Assembly (NCBI RefSeq): GCF_031846525.1 | Contig: NZ_JAVRHM010000001.1 | Coordinates: forward strand, 434,001 to 498,000 | Reading direction: 5' to 3' | DNA: 64,000 nt | DNA from: Autumnicola patrickiae | GTDB lineage: Bacteria > Bacteroidota > Bacteroidia > Flavobacteriales > Flavobacteriaceae | Position numbers and translations under genes: made by a program | Notes under the pieces: generated by a model | Databases searched by the model: none | The model's input: only the letters and a program-made list of their open reading frames with translations | Told to the model about the DNA's origin: nothing | Part shown: positions 1-9,200 of the stretch, piece by piece | Numbering within the stretch: the first letter of the stretch is position 1 | Layout: each line of letters starts with the position of its first letter

Positions 1-582
1 AGGTTCGGCATGCGGCATTACAAAGATATCGTCACAAACTCCGAGCTCTGAAGGGTTTTTCCAGTTAACCGGATTTTTCCCACCAAAAGCTTCCGTAGGA
101 ATTTCTGCAGCATCAAAGAAAGGGAGCGCAATATCGCCATTTTGCTTATCCAATGTCCATTTTGGTGCAATGGAAAGCGTGGTGTAAATTGGCAATTTAA
201 GATTCGAAACTGCAAAAATTCCAACCACCCCCTTATTTTGCCAAATTTTGATCCTTTGTTTTACCTCATCGGTAATATAAGATACCGGAATAACAAAGGA
301 GCTGCTCCTAAATTCAATATTTTCATGCACAAAGTCGATTCCGTCCTTCTCTTTTTCAGGATTTATCACCCATTTCACCTCAACCTGCTCATTTTTGAGC
401 AAATCATACAATAAACCATAGGGTTTTAGAGCGTTGGAAGCCGTTTGCGGCCTTACGCCCATGTTTATGAGGTAGGAACCTGCTGCAATATGCTCCATTT
501 GGCCCTGGGCCGTACCAATTTCAGGGAAAATTAATAGTAAAATTCCCATTATCAGCAATTTATGTTCTGAAAAAGATTTCAT
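1..582 (-). CDS. N-terminal part of a large secreted protein, cut by window edge
   Basis: An uninterrupted minus-strand frame begins with ATG at 582 and runs off the left edge (194 codons visible). Residues 1-24 look like a signal peptide: MKSFSEHK, then a hydrophobic stretch, then GTAQG as a plausible cleavage region. The mature part (MGVRPQT, YGLLYDLLKN, VKWVIN, and a PHAEP motif at the visible end) resembles the start of very long flavobacterial secreted proteins that often carry Ig-like repeats and a type IX secretion sorting domain. That family link comes from memory of similar openings, and the C-terminus that would prove it is outside the window. It is divergent from prfC, with 156 bp between the starts. 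Confidence 0.7.
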   Translation of the reverse strand, partial: MKSFSEHKLLIMGILLLIFPEIGTAQGQMEHIAAGSYLINMGVRPQTASNALKPYGLLYDLLKNEQVEVKWVINPEKEKDGIDFVHENIEFRSSSFVIPVSYITDEVKQRIKIWQNKGVVGIFAVSNLKLPIYTTLSIAPKWTLDKQNGDIALPFFDAAEIPTEAFGGKNPVNWKNPSELGVCDDIFVMPHAEP

Positions 583-636
583 GAAGCCCCAAATGCTTAT
601 CTGGAAAGTTACGAACTTTTAAAAAAGTGTATGCCT

Positions 637-660
637 AAAAATGGCAATTATCGACCTTTA
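637..660 (-). repeat. Dispersed intergenic repeat, copy a
   Basis: Read on the minus strand this is TAAAGGTCGATAATTGCCAT followed by TTTT. About 22 bases of its core are identical to the copy at 35162. It lies in the divergent gap between the partial secreted-protein gene and prfC. Confidence 0.7.
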
Positions 661-712
661 TTCAGTAAAGAATTTGAAAGTTAGTTCTTCGAAAAATTCC
701 TGAAAATAATAG

Positions 713-720
713 TACTTTTG
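713..720 (+). promoter_or_regulatory. Probable -7 promoter box of prfC
   Basis: TACTTTTG matches the Bacteroidota housekeeping sigma -7 consensus TAnnTTTG and lies 18 bases before the prfC ATG. No well-spaced -33 TTG is evident, so the call rests on the -7 box alone. Confidence 0.5.
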
Positions 721-738
721 CGCTTCAATTATCAATAG

Positions 739-2328
739 ATGAAGAGTTTTCAGAAAGAAATAAAGAGAAGAAGGACTTTTGGTATTATTTCTCACCCAGA
801 TGCCGGTAAAACTACCCTTACAGAGAAACTTTTGCTCTTTGGAGGAGCGATCCAGGAAGCCGGTGCGGTAAAATCGAACAAAGTAAAAAAAGGCGCCACC
901 AGTGACTTTATGGAAATTGAACGGCAGCGTGGGATTTCTGTAGCTACTTCTGTCCTTGCATTCGAATACCGGGACATCAAAATTAATATTCTGGATACGC
1001 CCGGGCACAAGGATTTTGCTGAAGATACTTTCAGGACCCTTACCGCTGTAGACAGTGTCATTGTGGTAATTGACGTTGCAAAAGGGGTTGAGGAACAAAC
1101 TGAAAAGCTCGTGGAGGTTTGCCGTATGCGGAATATTCCCATGATCGTTTTTATTAATAAACTGGATCGTGAAGGGAAAGACGCTTTTGAACTACTTGAT
1201 GAAATTGAGCAAAAACTGAATCTCACGGTGACTCCGCTAAGTTTCCCTATTGGGATGGGTTACGATTTTAAAGGAATCTACAATATCTGGGAGCAGAACG
1301 TGAATTTATTTACCGGCGATCCCAGGAAAGATATCGAAGAAACTGTAGAAATTTCTGATCTTGCTTCTGAAGAACTTAACGAACTCATTGGCGATAAAGC
1401 TGCCGATACTTTAAGAGAGGAACTGGAGCTGGCGCAGGGTGTTTATCCCGAATTTGACAAGGAGGCCTATCTTGCCGGAAGGTTACAACCGGTTTTCTTT
1501 GGATCTGCATTAAATAATTTTGGAGTTCGCGAACTTTTGGATTGCTTTATAAATATCGCCCCTACTCCGCGTCCAAAGGAAAGTGACGAAAGAGTTGTTC
1601 AACCAGACGAAGAAAACTTTACAGGTTTTGTGTTTAAGATCCACGCCAATATGGATCCTAAGCATCGTGACCGACTCGCATTTATAAAAATTGTCTCCGG
1701 AAAATTTGAAAGGAACAAATCTTATCTTCACGTAAGACATAATAAAAACCTGAAGTTTTCGAGTCCGAATGCTTTTTTTGCTGAACGGAAGGAAATAGTG
1801 GATGTTTCCTATCCCGGCGATATTGTTGGTTTGCACGACACCGGAAATTTTAAAATCGGAGACACTTTAACTGAAGGTGAAAACCTGATGTACCGCGGAA
1901 TTCCTAGTTTTTCTCCGGAATACTTCCGTTATATAAATAACGCCGATCCTATGAAATCCAAGCAACTGGAAAAAGGAATCGACCAATTGATGGATGAAGG
2001 TGTGGCGCAGTTATTTACCCTGGAATTAAATGGAAGAAAAGTAATAGGAACTGTTGGAGCACTTCAGTTTGAAGTGATACAATACAGGCTGGAACATGAA
2101 TACGGCGCAAAATGTACTTACGAGAACCTGAATGTATATAAAGCAACCTGGGTAGAGGCAGACAATCCCAAGAGTGAAGAATTCAAGGATTTTAAAAGAG
2201 TGAAATCAAAATTCCTGGCGAAAGACAAACAAGGCCAGCTGGTATTTTTAGCCGACTCACAGTTTTCCCTGCAAATGACTCAGCAGAAATACCCGGATAT
2301 TAAATTTCACTTTACTTCTGAATTTTAA
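739..2328 (+). CDS. prfC: Peptide chain release factor 3
   Basis: Class II release-factor GTPase (529 aa, usual RF3 length) that removes RF1/RF2 from the ribosome after termination. The G domain is complete: G1 loop SHPDAGKTT at residues 18-26, G2 region around GATSDFMEIERQRGISV (52-68), G3 DTPGH at 86-90 and G4 NKLD at 140-143. The SDFM-ERQRGISV signature separates RF3 from EF-G and TypA. Domains II and III follow, and no truncation is seen. The start at 739 is supported by the family N-terminus and by the -7 box just upstream. It stands alone, with the symporter gene 66 bp downstream on the same strand. Confidence 0.96.
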   Translation: MKSFQKEIKRRRTFGIISHPDAGKTTLTEKLLLFGGAIQEAGAVKSNKVKKGATSDFMEIERQRGISVATSVLAFEYRDIKINILDTPGHKDFAEDTFRTLTAVDSVIVVIDVAKGVEEQTEKLVEVCRMRNIPMIVFINKLDREGKDAFELLDEIEQKLNLTVTPLSFPIGMGYDFKGIYNIWEQNVNLFTGDPRKDIEETVEISDLASEELNELIGDKAADTLREELELAQGVYPEFDKEAYLAGRLQPVFFGSALNNFGVRELLDCFINIAPTPRPKESDERVVQPDEENFTGFVFKIHANMDPKHRDRLAFIKIVSGKFERNKSYLHVRHNKNLKFSSPNAFFAERKEIVDVSYPGDIVGLHDTGNFKIGDTLTEGENLMYRGIPSFSPEYFRYINNADPMKSKQLEKGIDQLMDEGVAQLFTLELNGRKVIGTVGALQFEVIQYRLEHEYGAKCTYENLNVYKATWVEADNPKSEEFKDFKRVKSKFLAKDKQGQLVFLADSQFSLQMTQQKYPDIKFHFTSEF

Positions 2329-2394
2329 GCAGAAGCAAAGTTTTTACGGGGACTACCTATTTATTTAGTATTTTCGGGCGAAACCAGATATTCT

Positions 2395-3765
2395 ATGGAT
2401 CAACTGAATGAGCTTATTGCCCAATTTGCTTCGCTCGTATGGGGCCTGCCCCTGGTGATCCTGCTAATTGGTGGGGGATTGTATCTATTGATCCTTTCCC
2501 GATTTCTTCCTTTTCGTTACCTGGGACATTCGCTGGATTTGCTTCGGGGTAAATACGATGATCCCAACGCGCCGGGAGAAATTAATCATTTTCAGGCTTT
2601 ATCTACAGCGCTGTCTTCTACAGTAGGAATGGGAAATATTGCCGGCGTAGCTGTGGCCATTGCAATTGGAGGCCCTGGAGCTGTTTTCTGGCTTTGGATT
2701 AGTGCGATTGTGGGAATGTCTACCAAGTTTTTCACCAATACTTTAGCGGTAATGTATCGCGGAAAAGACACTGAAGGAAACGTGCAAGGCGGGGTCATGT
2801 ATTATATTGTGGAAGGTCTTGGGAAAAGCTGGAAACCTCTGGCAGTCTTTTTTGCGGTAGCAGGCTTGGTAGGAGCTTTACCGGTTTTCAATGTAAATCA
2901 GTTAACCCAGGCAATTAACTCAATTTTACTGGAACCTCAGGGTGTGGAGACGGGATTTGTAACAAATCTTATCATTGGTATCATCCTTACAATAATCACT
3001 TCTGCAGTAATCCTTGGCGGACTTCATAGAATTAGCCGCACCGTTTCTAAACTGGTTCCGGCAATGGTTGCTGTTTATTTTGTAGCTGTAATTGTCATCC
3101 TTTTTGTAAATTTTGAAGAGTTGCCCGGTTATATGTCTATGATTTTTACCGATGCTTTTGCTGCTGAAAACTACAAGGGCGAACCGCTTTTCGGAGGAAT
3201 TGTAGGTGGATTAATGATTTTAGGAATCCGAAGAGGAGCATTTTCAAACGAAGCAGGGATTGGAACTGCCACGATGGCTCACGGCGCAAGTAAGACTTCA
3301 GAACCTGTGCGCGAAGGTCTGGTGGCCATGCTGGGTCCTGCAATAGATACGCTGGTGGTTTGTACACTTACCTCGCTCGCCATTCTGGTGACCGGAGTGT
3401 GGCAAAGCAGCGATGCTAATGGCGTTAGTCTTACTGCAGCAGCTTTCAAAAATTCCATTCCGTATGTTGGGGATTATGTGTTGCTGTTGTGTATTGCGGC
3501 TTTCAGTATTTCCTCTCTTTTCTCTTATTCCTACTACGGAACAAAATGCCTGAACTTTTTACTGGGTGCCAAAAACAAACATTATTATAATTACTTCTAT
3601 ATACTTAGTATTCTTGTTGGTGCCACAACTTCCCTCAGCATGATGATCAACCTTATCGACGGATTTTTTGCGCTGATGGCAATCCCGACAATGATTTCTA
3701 CTTTGATTCTCGCGCCAAGGGTTATGAAGGCGGCCAGGATTTATTTCAAAAAATATTCGGAATAG
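2395..3765 (+). CDS. Alanine/glycine:cation symporter (AGCS family)
   Basis: Inner-membrane sodium-coupled amino acid carrier, 456 aa, with about 10-11 hydrophobic segments. The AGCS signature lies at residues 71-84 (TALSSTVGMGNIAG), preceded by the DDPNAPGEINHFQAL segment. A second conserved block, GAFSNEAGIGTA with MAHGASKTSEP, lies near residues 282-304. There is no N-terminal extension, in contrast to the second AGCS gene at 24155-26233. The substrate is probably alanine or glycine by family and cannot be refined from sequence. It follows prfC on the same strand and converges on the Ppx/GppA gene. Confidence 0.92.
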   Translation: MDQLNELIAQFASLVWGLPLVILLIGGGLYLLILSRFLPFRYLGHSLDLLRGKYDDPNAPGEINHFQALSTALSSTVGMGNIAGVAVAIAIGGPGAVFWLWISAIVGMSTKFFTNTLAVMYRGKDTEGNVQGGVMYYIVEGLGKSWKPLAVFFAVAGLVGALPVFNVNQLTQAINSILLEPQGVETGFVTNLIIGIILTIITSAVILGGLHRISRTVSKLVPAMVAVYFVAVIVILFVNFEELPGYMSMIFTDAFAAENYKGEPLFGGIVGGLMILGIRRGAFSNEAGIGTATMAHGASKTSEPVREGLVAMLGPAIDTLVVCTLTSLAILVTGVWQSSDANGVSLTAAAFKNSIPYVGDYVLLLCIAAFSISSLFSYSYYGTKCLNFLLGAKNKHYYNYFYILSILVGATTSLSMMINLIDGFFALMAIPTMISTLILAPRVMKAARIYFKKYSE

Positions 3766-3866
3766 ATTAATAGAAGAAACAGAAAGGGGGTTTCTACATG
3801 CTCAGTCTTAATGCTGAATTTGTTTCAAAATTGCTGCTAAATAAAAAAACGAGGACGCTCCAAAGA

Positions 3867-3890
3867 GGCAATTATCGACCTTTAGTCAGG
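3867..3890 (-). repeat. Dispersed intergenic repeat, copy b
   Basis: The minus-strand reading contains AAAGGTCGATAATTGCC, which shares 18 consecutive bases with copy a at 637-660. It lies in the convergent gap between the symporter and the Ppx/GppA gene. Confidence 0.65.
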
Positions 3891-3930
3891 TTTTGAATAA
3901 CATTGTAAAAAGGTTGCCGGTTTCCTTTAA

Positions 3931-5523
3931 TTAAATTGCTGCTACTTCTTCTTTTATAACTGAAAATATTTTCAACTTTTTACCGGTCACCTTTTCAAAA
4001 AGTTCAGATTTGCGCAGGGTTCCCCAAATTTCCAACTGAGGGTCGCTATAAGTAGTTATAACAAGCGTTATCTCTTCCTTACCTTTTTTAATTTCAAGTT
4101 CCTGGACATTTTGATAATGGCTCCGATCCAGGCCATCTGCCACTCGTAATAATGCAGAGAGTTTCTTTACACGCTTCCGTAAATTCTTATCCAGATCTTT
4201 GTATCTCTTGTGTCGTTTGTGCGGAGTAGATCTGCGGTGATAGCGTGCAACGTTAGCCATAAGGTTTATTTCGTCTTCTTTAAAGCCAAGCAAATCAGAA
4301 TTCCGGATTAAATAAAGCGCATGTTTGTGGTGCTTACGGTGAGAAATATAATAACCAATGTCGTGCATGAGACTGGCATACTCGAAAAGTTCCCGGTCAG
4401 ATTCAGGTAACTTTAAATCATCCTGAAATTCATCAAATAATTGGAGCGCAAAGCTTGTAACATGCGTGCTATGCTGCTCCGGCCAGTTACATTTGTGCAA
4501 AAGCTCATAAACACTTCTCTTACGCGGGTCTGGAAAATGCCCCACCAGTTCAAGATTAAGTTGTTCACTTTCTTTATCAATAAAATTCAGGATCATTCCT
4601 TCCCTCAAAGCCGACTCCGAAATTTTCACATTTTCGATCTTAAATTCTTCAATTAGAAATTTGAGAAGAACCATTCCCGGGTTGATAATATCCAGTCTCT
4701 TTTCTTCCAGACCTTTTTCCTTTGAACGTTTCTTTATATCCAGTTTTATAAAGTGGTTGTAAAAATCCAGGAACTCTTCAGAATTAAACTGAAGTTCATT
4801 GAGCGTCATATCGGCTGTAATAGCATTACGTCCAGCCACCATTGCCCCAATATTTTCCATGGTTCCCGAAGATCCCACTATTGTCTTTACGTTATATATC
4901 TTAAGATTCTTAGCAACTTCGCTGAGTTCCTTTTCGAAGTGCTCATTTAATGCTGCAATTTCCTTCTTCTTGATAGGATCTGACTCAACAAAACGCGCTG
5001 CCATCCTGGCTACTCCCAGTTTTACGCTGGTGAAATAAACAGATTCATCTTTATTTCCAATTATAAATTCAACACTACCTCCTCCAATATCCACCATCAG
5101 CACCATTTCTTCAGAAAGGGCAATTCCGTGTTTTACCGCATAAGCTATCATTTCAGCTTCCATTTTTCCTGATATCGCCCTCGCCTTTATCCCTGTTTCA
5201 TCTATAATTTGCTGAATAAAATCACCGCCATTGGCCGCTTCTCTAATTGCACTGGTCGCATAGGCCAGAATTTGTTCCACATTTTGCCGATCACATAAAA
5301 ACTTGATCCTCTTTAAAGCCTCCAGACCTCTTTCCATCGCCTCTTCACTCAGGTGGTTATCCATTCCCTTTTCACCAAGTTTTACCATTTCCTTCAGCTT
5401 ATCTACCGTCCGGAAACTACCGTCAGGATAGATATCTACTAAAACAGCATGGAAGGAATTGGTTCCCATGTCTATTGCCGCAATACGTTTTGTTGGTTCT
5501 GAATTTACAGTAGCGTCTGACAT
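3931..5523 (-). CDS. ppx: Ppx/GppA-type exopolyphosphatase with C-terminal HD domain
   Basis: Predicted hydrolase of polyphosphate and/or pppGpp (530 aa). The N-terminal half has the ASKHA fold motifs AIDMGTNSFHAVLVD (16-30) and VDIGGGS (144-150), with the conserved acidic residue in SGKMEAEM (118-125). The C-terminal half carries an HD-type region (ASLMHDIGYYISHRKHHKHA, about residues 385-410) and a basic RYHRRSTPHKRHKR stretch, as in the long two-domain Ppx class. It converges on the AGCS gene. Family membership cannot settle whether polyphosphate or pppGpp is the main substrate. Confidence 0.9.
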   Translation of the reverse strand: MSDATVNSEPTKRIAAIDMGTNSFHAVLVDIYPDGSFRTVDKLKEMVKLGEKGMDNHLSEEAMERGLEALKRIKFLCDRQNVEQILAYATSAIREAANGGDFIQQIIDETGIKARAISGKMEAEMIAYAVKHGIALSEEMVLMVDIGGGSVEFIIGNKDESVYFTSVKLGVARMAARFVESDPIKKKEIAALNEHFEKELSEVAKNLKIYNVKTIVGSSGTMENIGAMVAGRNAITADMTLNELQFNSEEFLDFYNHFIKLDIKKRSKEKGLEEKRLDIINPGMVLLKFLIEEFKIENVKISESALREGMILNFIDKESEQLNLELVGHFPDPRKRSVYELLHKCNWPEQHSTHVTSFALQLFDEFQDDLKLPESDRELFEYASLMHDIGYYISHRKHHKHALYLIRNSDLLGFKEDEINLMANVARYHRRSTPHKRHKRYKDLDKNLRKRVKKLSALLRVADGLDRSHYQNVQELEIKKGKEEITLVITTYSDPQLEIWGTLRKSELFEKVTGKKLKIFSVIKEEVAAI

Positions 5524-5657
5524 AATCTGATGGATTTAATTGGCTGAAAGTATGCGTATTTACAGTGTTTCCACCTAATTTACGGAATTTGCAGAAGAAA
5601 TATCGAAAAATAATAATAACAGGAGTTCGAAATAGTTCAAAAATGATCTTATATAAC

Positions 5658-5692
5658 AAGACGTGTCAGCTTCTTAAAACCTAACACGTCTT
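5658..5692. terminator. Inverted repeat upstream of ppx, possible terminator or operator
   Basis: AAGACGTGT (5658-5666) and ACACGTCTT (5684-5692) form a perfect 9-bp stem with a 17-base loop. It sits between the DUF3467 gene and ppx, both on the minus strand. No strong T tract follows on that strand, so a regulatory site is as likely as a terminator. Confidence 0.4.
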
Positions 5693-5788
5693 TAAGTCAT
5701 TTACAGTTGATAAACTTAAGGTTAAAATCTGTAAGGTTCTAGAGAGGAGTCAAAAATCGCCAAATTTCGTCCTCCTTTTCAAAAAGTC

Positions 5789-6103
5789 TTACGCCTGACC
5801 TGTAGGACCAAAATTTAAAGGAAGCGGTGCCTTTTCATAATCCTTAATTTCCCCGTGTGCCTTTTCAAATCGTTGTACATTATCTCCAAGAGCTTTTAAA
5901 AGTCTTTTTGCATGCTGCGGAGTAAGAATTATCCTTGATTTAACCTTATTCTTAGGTTTACCGGGCATGATATTCACAAAATCTACCACAAACTCTGAAA
6001 CAGAATGGTTGATAATTGCCAAATTTGAATAGATACCTTCAGCAACACTTTCATCCAGTTCTATATTGATTTGTCCTTTTTTGGACTTTTTTTCTTCGCT
6101 CAT
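5789..6103 (-). CDS. DUF3467 family small protein
   Basis: A 104-aa protein without signal peptide or membrane segment. It matches the DUF3467 pattern: an early NIELDESVAEGIYSNLAIINHS, then a strongly basic middle (KPKNKVKSRIILTPQHAKRLL), and an acidic/aromatic C-terminus ending LPLNFGPTGQA. Its function is unknown. In Bacteroidota it is habitually found directly downstream of rpoC, as here, with 111 bp and two terminator-like hairpins between them, so co-expression by read-through is possible but not required. Confidence 0.85.
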   Translation of the reverse strand: MSEEKKSKKGQINIELDESVAEGIYSNLAIINHSVSEFVVDFVNIMPGKPKNKVKSRIILTPQHAKRLLKALGDNVQRFEKAHGEIKDYEKAPLPLNFGPTGQA

Positions 6104-6140
6104 ATTATTATAATTTTCATGTCATATAAAAGTACAAAAA

Positions 6141-6160
6141 ATCCCGACGAAGGCCGGGAT
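6141..6160 (-). terminator. Second rho-independent terminator after rpoC
   Basis: On the minus strand ATCCCGGC-CTTC-GTCGGGAT folds into a short GC-rich hairpin with a tetraloop, followed directly by TTTTTGTACTTTT. It lies about 20 bp beyond the first rpoC terminator and before the DUF3467 gene. Confidence 0.75.
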
Positions 6161-6180
6161 CTGATGTATAGTAAAAAAAC

Positions 6181-6203
6181 AGGGGCCGCAAATTGCGGCC
6201 CCT
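6181..6203 (-). terminator. First rho-independent terminator after rpoC
   Basis: AGGGGCCGCAA and TTGCGGCCCCT form a perfect GC-rich stem with almost no loop bases besides the central A/T, followed on the minus strand by GTTTTTTTAC. It begins 12 bp after the rpoC stop. Confidence 0.85.
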
Positions 6204-6214
6204 GAATTAAAGTA

Positions 6215-9200
6215 TTAGTTATAATTAACTTCCTGCTTTTTCTCAAGCATCTGGTCGAATTCTTCTTTAGAACCAACAATAATGCTATCATATTTACGCA
6301 TTCCCGTACCTGCAGGTATTTTATGACCTACAATTACGTTCTCTTTCAATCCTTCTAAGTAATCTATCTTACCACTAACTGCAGCCTCGTTCAGTACTTT
6401 TGTAGTTTCCTGGAAGGAAGCAGCCGAGATAAATGATTTGGTTTGAAGTGAAGCCCTTGTAATACCCTGAAGAACCGGAGTCGCCGTTGCAGCAGTCACG
6501 TCTCTTGCAGTAGCAAGGTTCTTATCTTCTCTTCTAAGAATAGAGTTTTCATCCCTTAATTCCCTTGGAGAAAGGATTTGTCCAGGTCTAAGATTTTCTG
6601 AATCACCTGCATCTTCCACTACCTTCATTCCGAAAATTTTATCATTTTCTTCAATAAAGTCTGCTTTGTGTACCAGTTGGTTTTCAAGGAAAATCGTATC
6701 TCCCGGATCAACAATACGTACTTTACGCATCATTTGACGTACTACAACTTCAAAGTGCTTATCATTAATCTTCACACCCTGTAGTCTATAAACTTCCTGA
6801 ACTTCGTTCACAAGATACTGTTGTACAGCATTTGGCCCTTTAATGTTAAGGATATCCTCTGGTGTAATAGAACCATCAGAAAGCGGCATACCTGCACGAA
6901 CATAATCGTTTTCCTGAACAAGGATCTGGTTAGAAAGTTTTACAAGGTACTTTTTAACTTCTCCAAGTTTGGATTCTACAATGATTTCGCGGTTACCACG
7001 CTTAATTTTTCCGAAGGAAACCACACCGTCAATCTCACTTACTACAGCAGGATTTGATGGATTACGAGCTTCAAACAATTCGGTTACCCTTGGAAGACCA
7101 CCTGTAATATCCCCTGCTTTAGAAGATTTACGCGGTATCTTAACAAGAATCTTACCTACACCAATTTTCTCTTCATTGTCCACCATAAGGTGAGCTCCCA
7201 CAGGTAGGTTGTAAGAACGGATTACTTCGTCTTTCTTACCTAAAATATGAAGTGTTGGAATAAGCTTTTTGTTTCTGGATTCAGAAATTACTTTCTCCTG
7301 GAAACCTGTCTGCTCATCAATTTCAACCTGATAAGTAACACCCTGATCTATATTTTCATACTTAATCTTACCGGCAAATTCAGAAATAATTACACCGTTG
7401 TATGGATCCCACTGGCAAACAATGTCACCTTTGGAAACTTCTGCCCCATCTTCAATAAAGATTTGAGAACCGTAAGGAATGTTATTGTTACTCAACACCA
7501 CTCCTGTTTTCTTATCTTTAATTTTAAGTTCAGCAGTACGTGAAATCACGATATCTGATGTACTTCCGTCAGGCGCCTCTCCTCGAACCACTTTAAGGTC
7601 TTCAATTTCGGCAACACCGTTAAGCTTAGCGATAAGTTTATTTTCTTCTGAAATGTTACCTGCAATACCACCCACGTGGAAGGTACGCAATGTAAGCTGT
7701 GTACCGGGCTCACCAATAGATTGGGCCGCCACAACACCAACAGCTTCACCTCTTTGAACCAGTTTATTAGTGGCAAGGTTTCTACCGTAACAGTTCACAC
7801 AAATTCCTTTTTTCGCTTCACAAGTAAGCGGCGAGCGTACTTCTACGCTCTCAATAGGAGCTTCATTTATTTTCTTAACTGCAGCTTCTGTGATCTCATC
7901 GCCCGCCGCAACAATCAATTCTTCGGTTAGCGGATTTTTGACATCATGCAGGGAAATACGTCCTAAAATACGTTCTCCTAGAGACTCTACAATTTCTTCA
8001 TTTTTCTTAAGTGATCGTACTTCTACCCCTCTTAGAGTTCCACAGTCTTCATCATTTACAATAACATCCTGTGACACATCCACTAAACGACGGGTTAAGT
8101 AACCAGCATCGGCAGTTTTAAGTGCGGTATCGGCAAGACCTTTACGTGCACCGTGAGTTGAGATAAAGTATTCAAGAATTGAAAGCCCTTCCTTAAAGTT
8201 AGAAAGAATTGGGTTTTCAATAATTTCACCACCTCCAGAACTAGATTTCTTAGGCTTGGCCATCAACCCACGCATACCGGTTAACTGACGAATTTGCTCT
8301 TTAGATCCACGGGCTCCGGAATCAAGCATCATATATACAGAGTTGAATCCTTGTTTATCTTCACGGATTCGCTTCATAGCCAATTCAGTTAATCCTGCAT
8401 TGGTAGAAGTCCAGATATCAATAACCTGATTGTAACGTTCGTTATTGGTAATAAGACCCATGTTATAATTCCCGATGATGCCCTCTACCTGTTCGTTAGC
8501 TTCATCAATCATAGCTTGCTTCTCTTCAGGAATAATAATATCCCCTAAGCTGAAGGAAAGTCCGCCACGGAATGCAAATCCATATCCAAGTCCTTTGATA
8601 CTATCAAGGAATTCAGAAGTTTCAGGTACGCTGGTGACCTTAAGGATGTTCCCAATAATTTCACGCAGGTTTTTCTTGGTAAGTACCTCATTAATATATC
8701 CGGCTCTTTCAGGAACAGATTCATTAAATAATACCCTACCAACAGTAGTTTCTATAATCTGGTAAACCAGTTCACCAGCTTCATTGAAATCTTTCGCACG
8801 AATTTTAATTCCGGCATTAAGATCTACTTTCTTCTGGTTGTAAGCAATAATAACCTCTTCAGTAGAATAGAAAGTAAGGCCTTCACCTTTTACCTTTTCT
8901 TCATCTGTCGATTTCTTAAGTTTGGTCATATAGTACAGACCCAAAACCATATCCTGAGAAGGAACCGTAATTGGGGAACCGTTCGCAGGGTTAAGAATAT
9001 TATGAGAAGCCAACATTAACATCTGTGCTTCCAAAATAGCCTCTGGCCCGAGTGGAAGGTGAACCGCCATCTGGTCACCATCAAAATCGGCGTTAAATGC
9101 CGTACACGCTAATGGGTGTAACTGTATCGCTTTACCTTCAATAAGTTTTGGCTGGAATGCCTGAATACCTAAACGGTGAAGCGTAGGAGCACGGTTAAGC

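Noticed and set aside
142..414. Plus-strand 90-codon frame at the left edge
   Set aside because: It lies opposite a continuous minus-strand frame (1-582) that has a signal peptide and family-like sequence; its own translation has no recognisable features.
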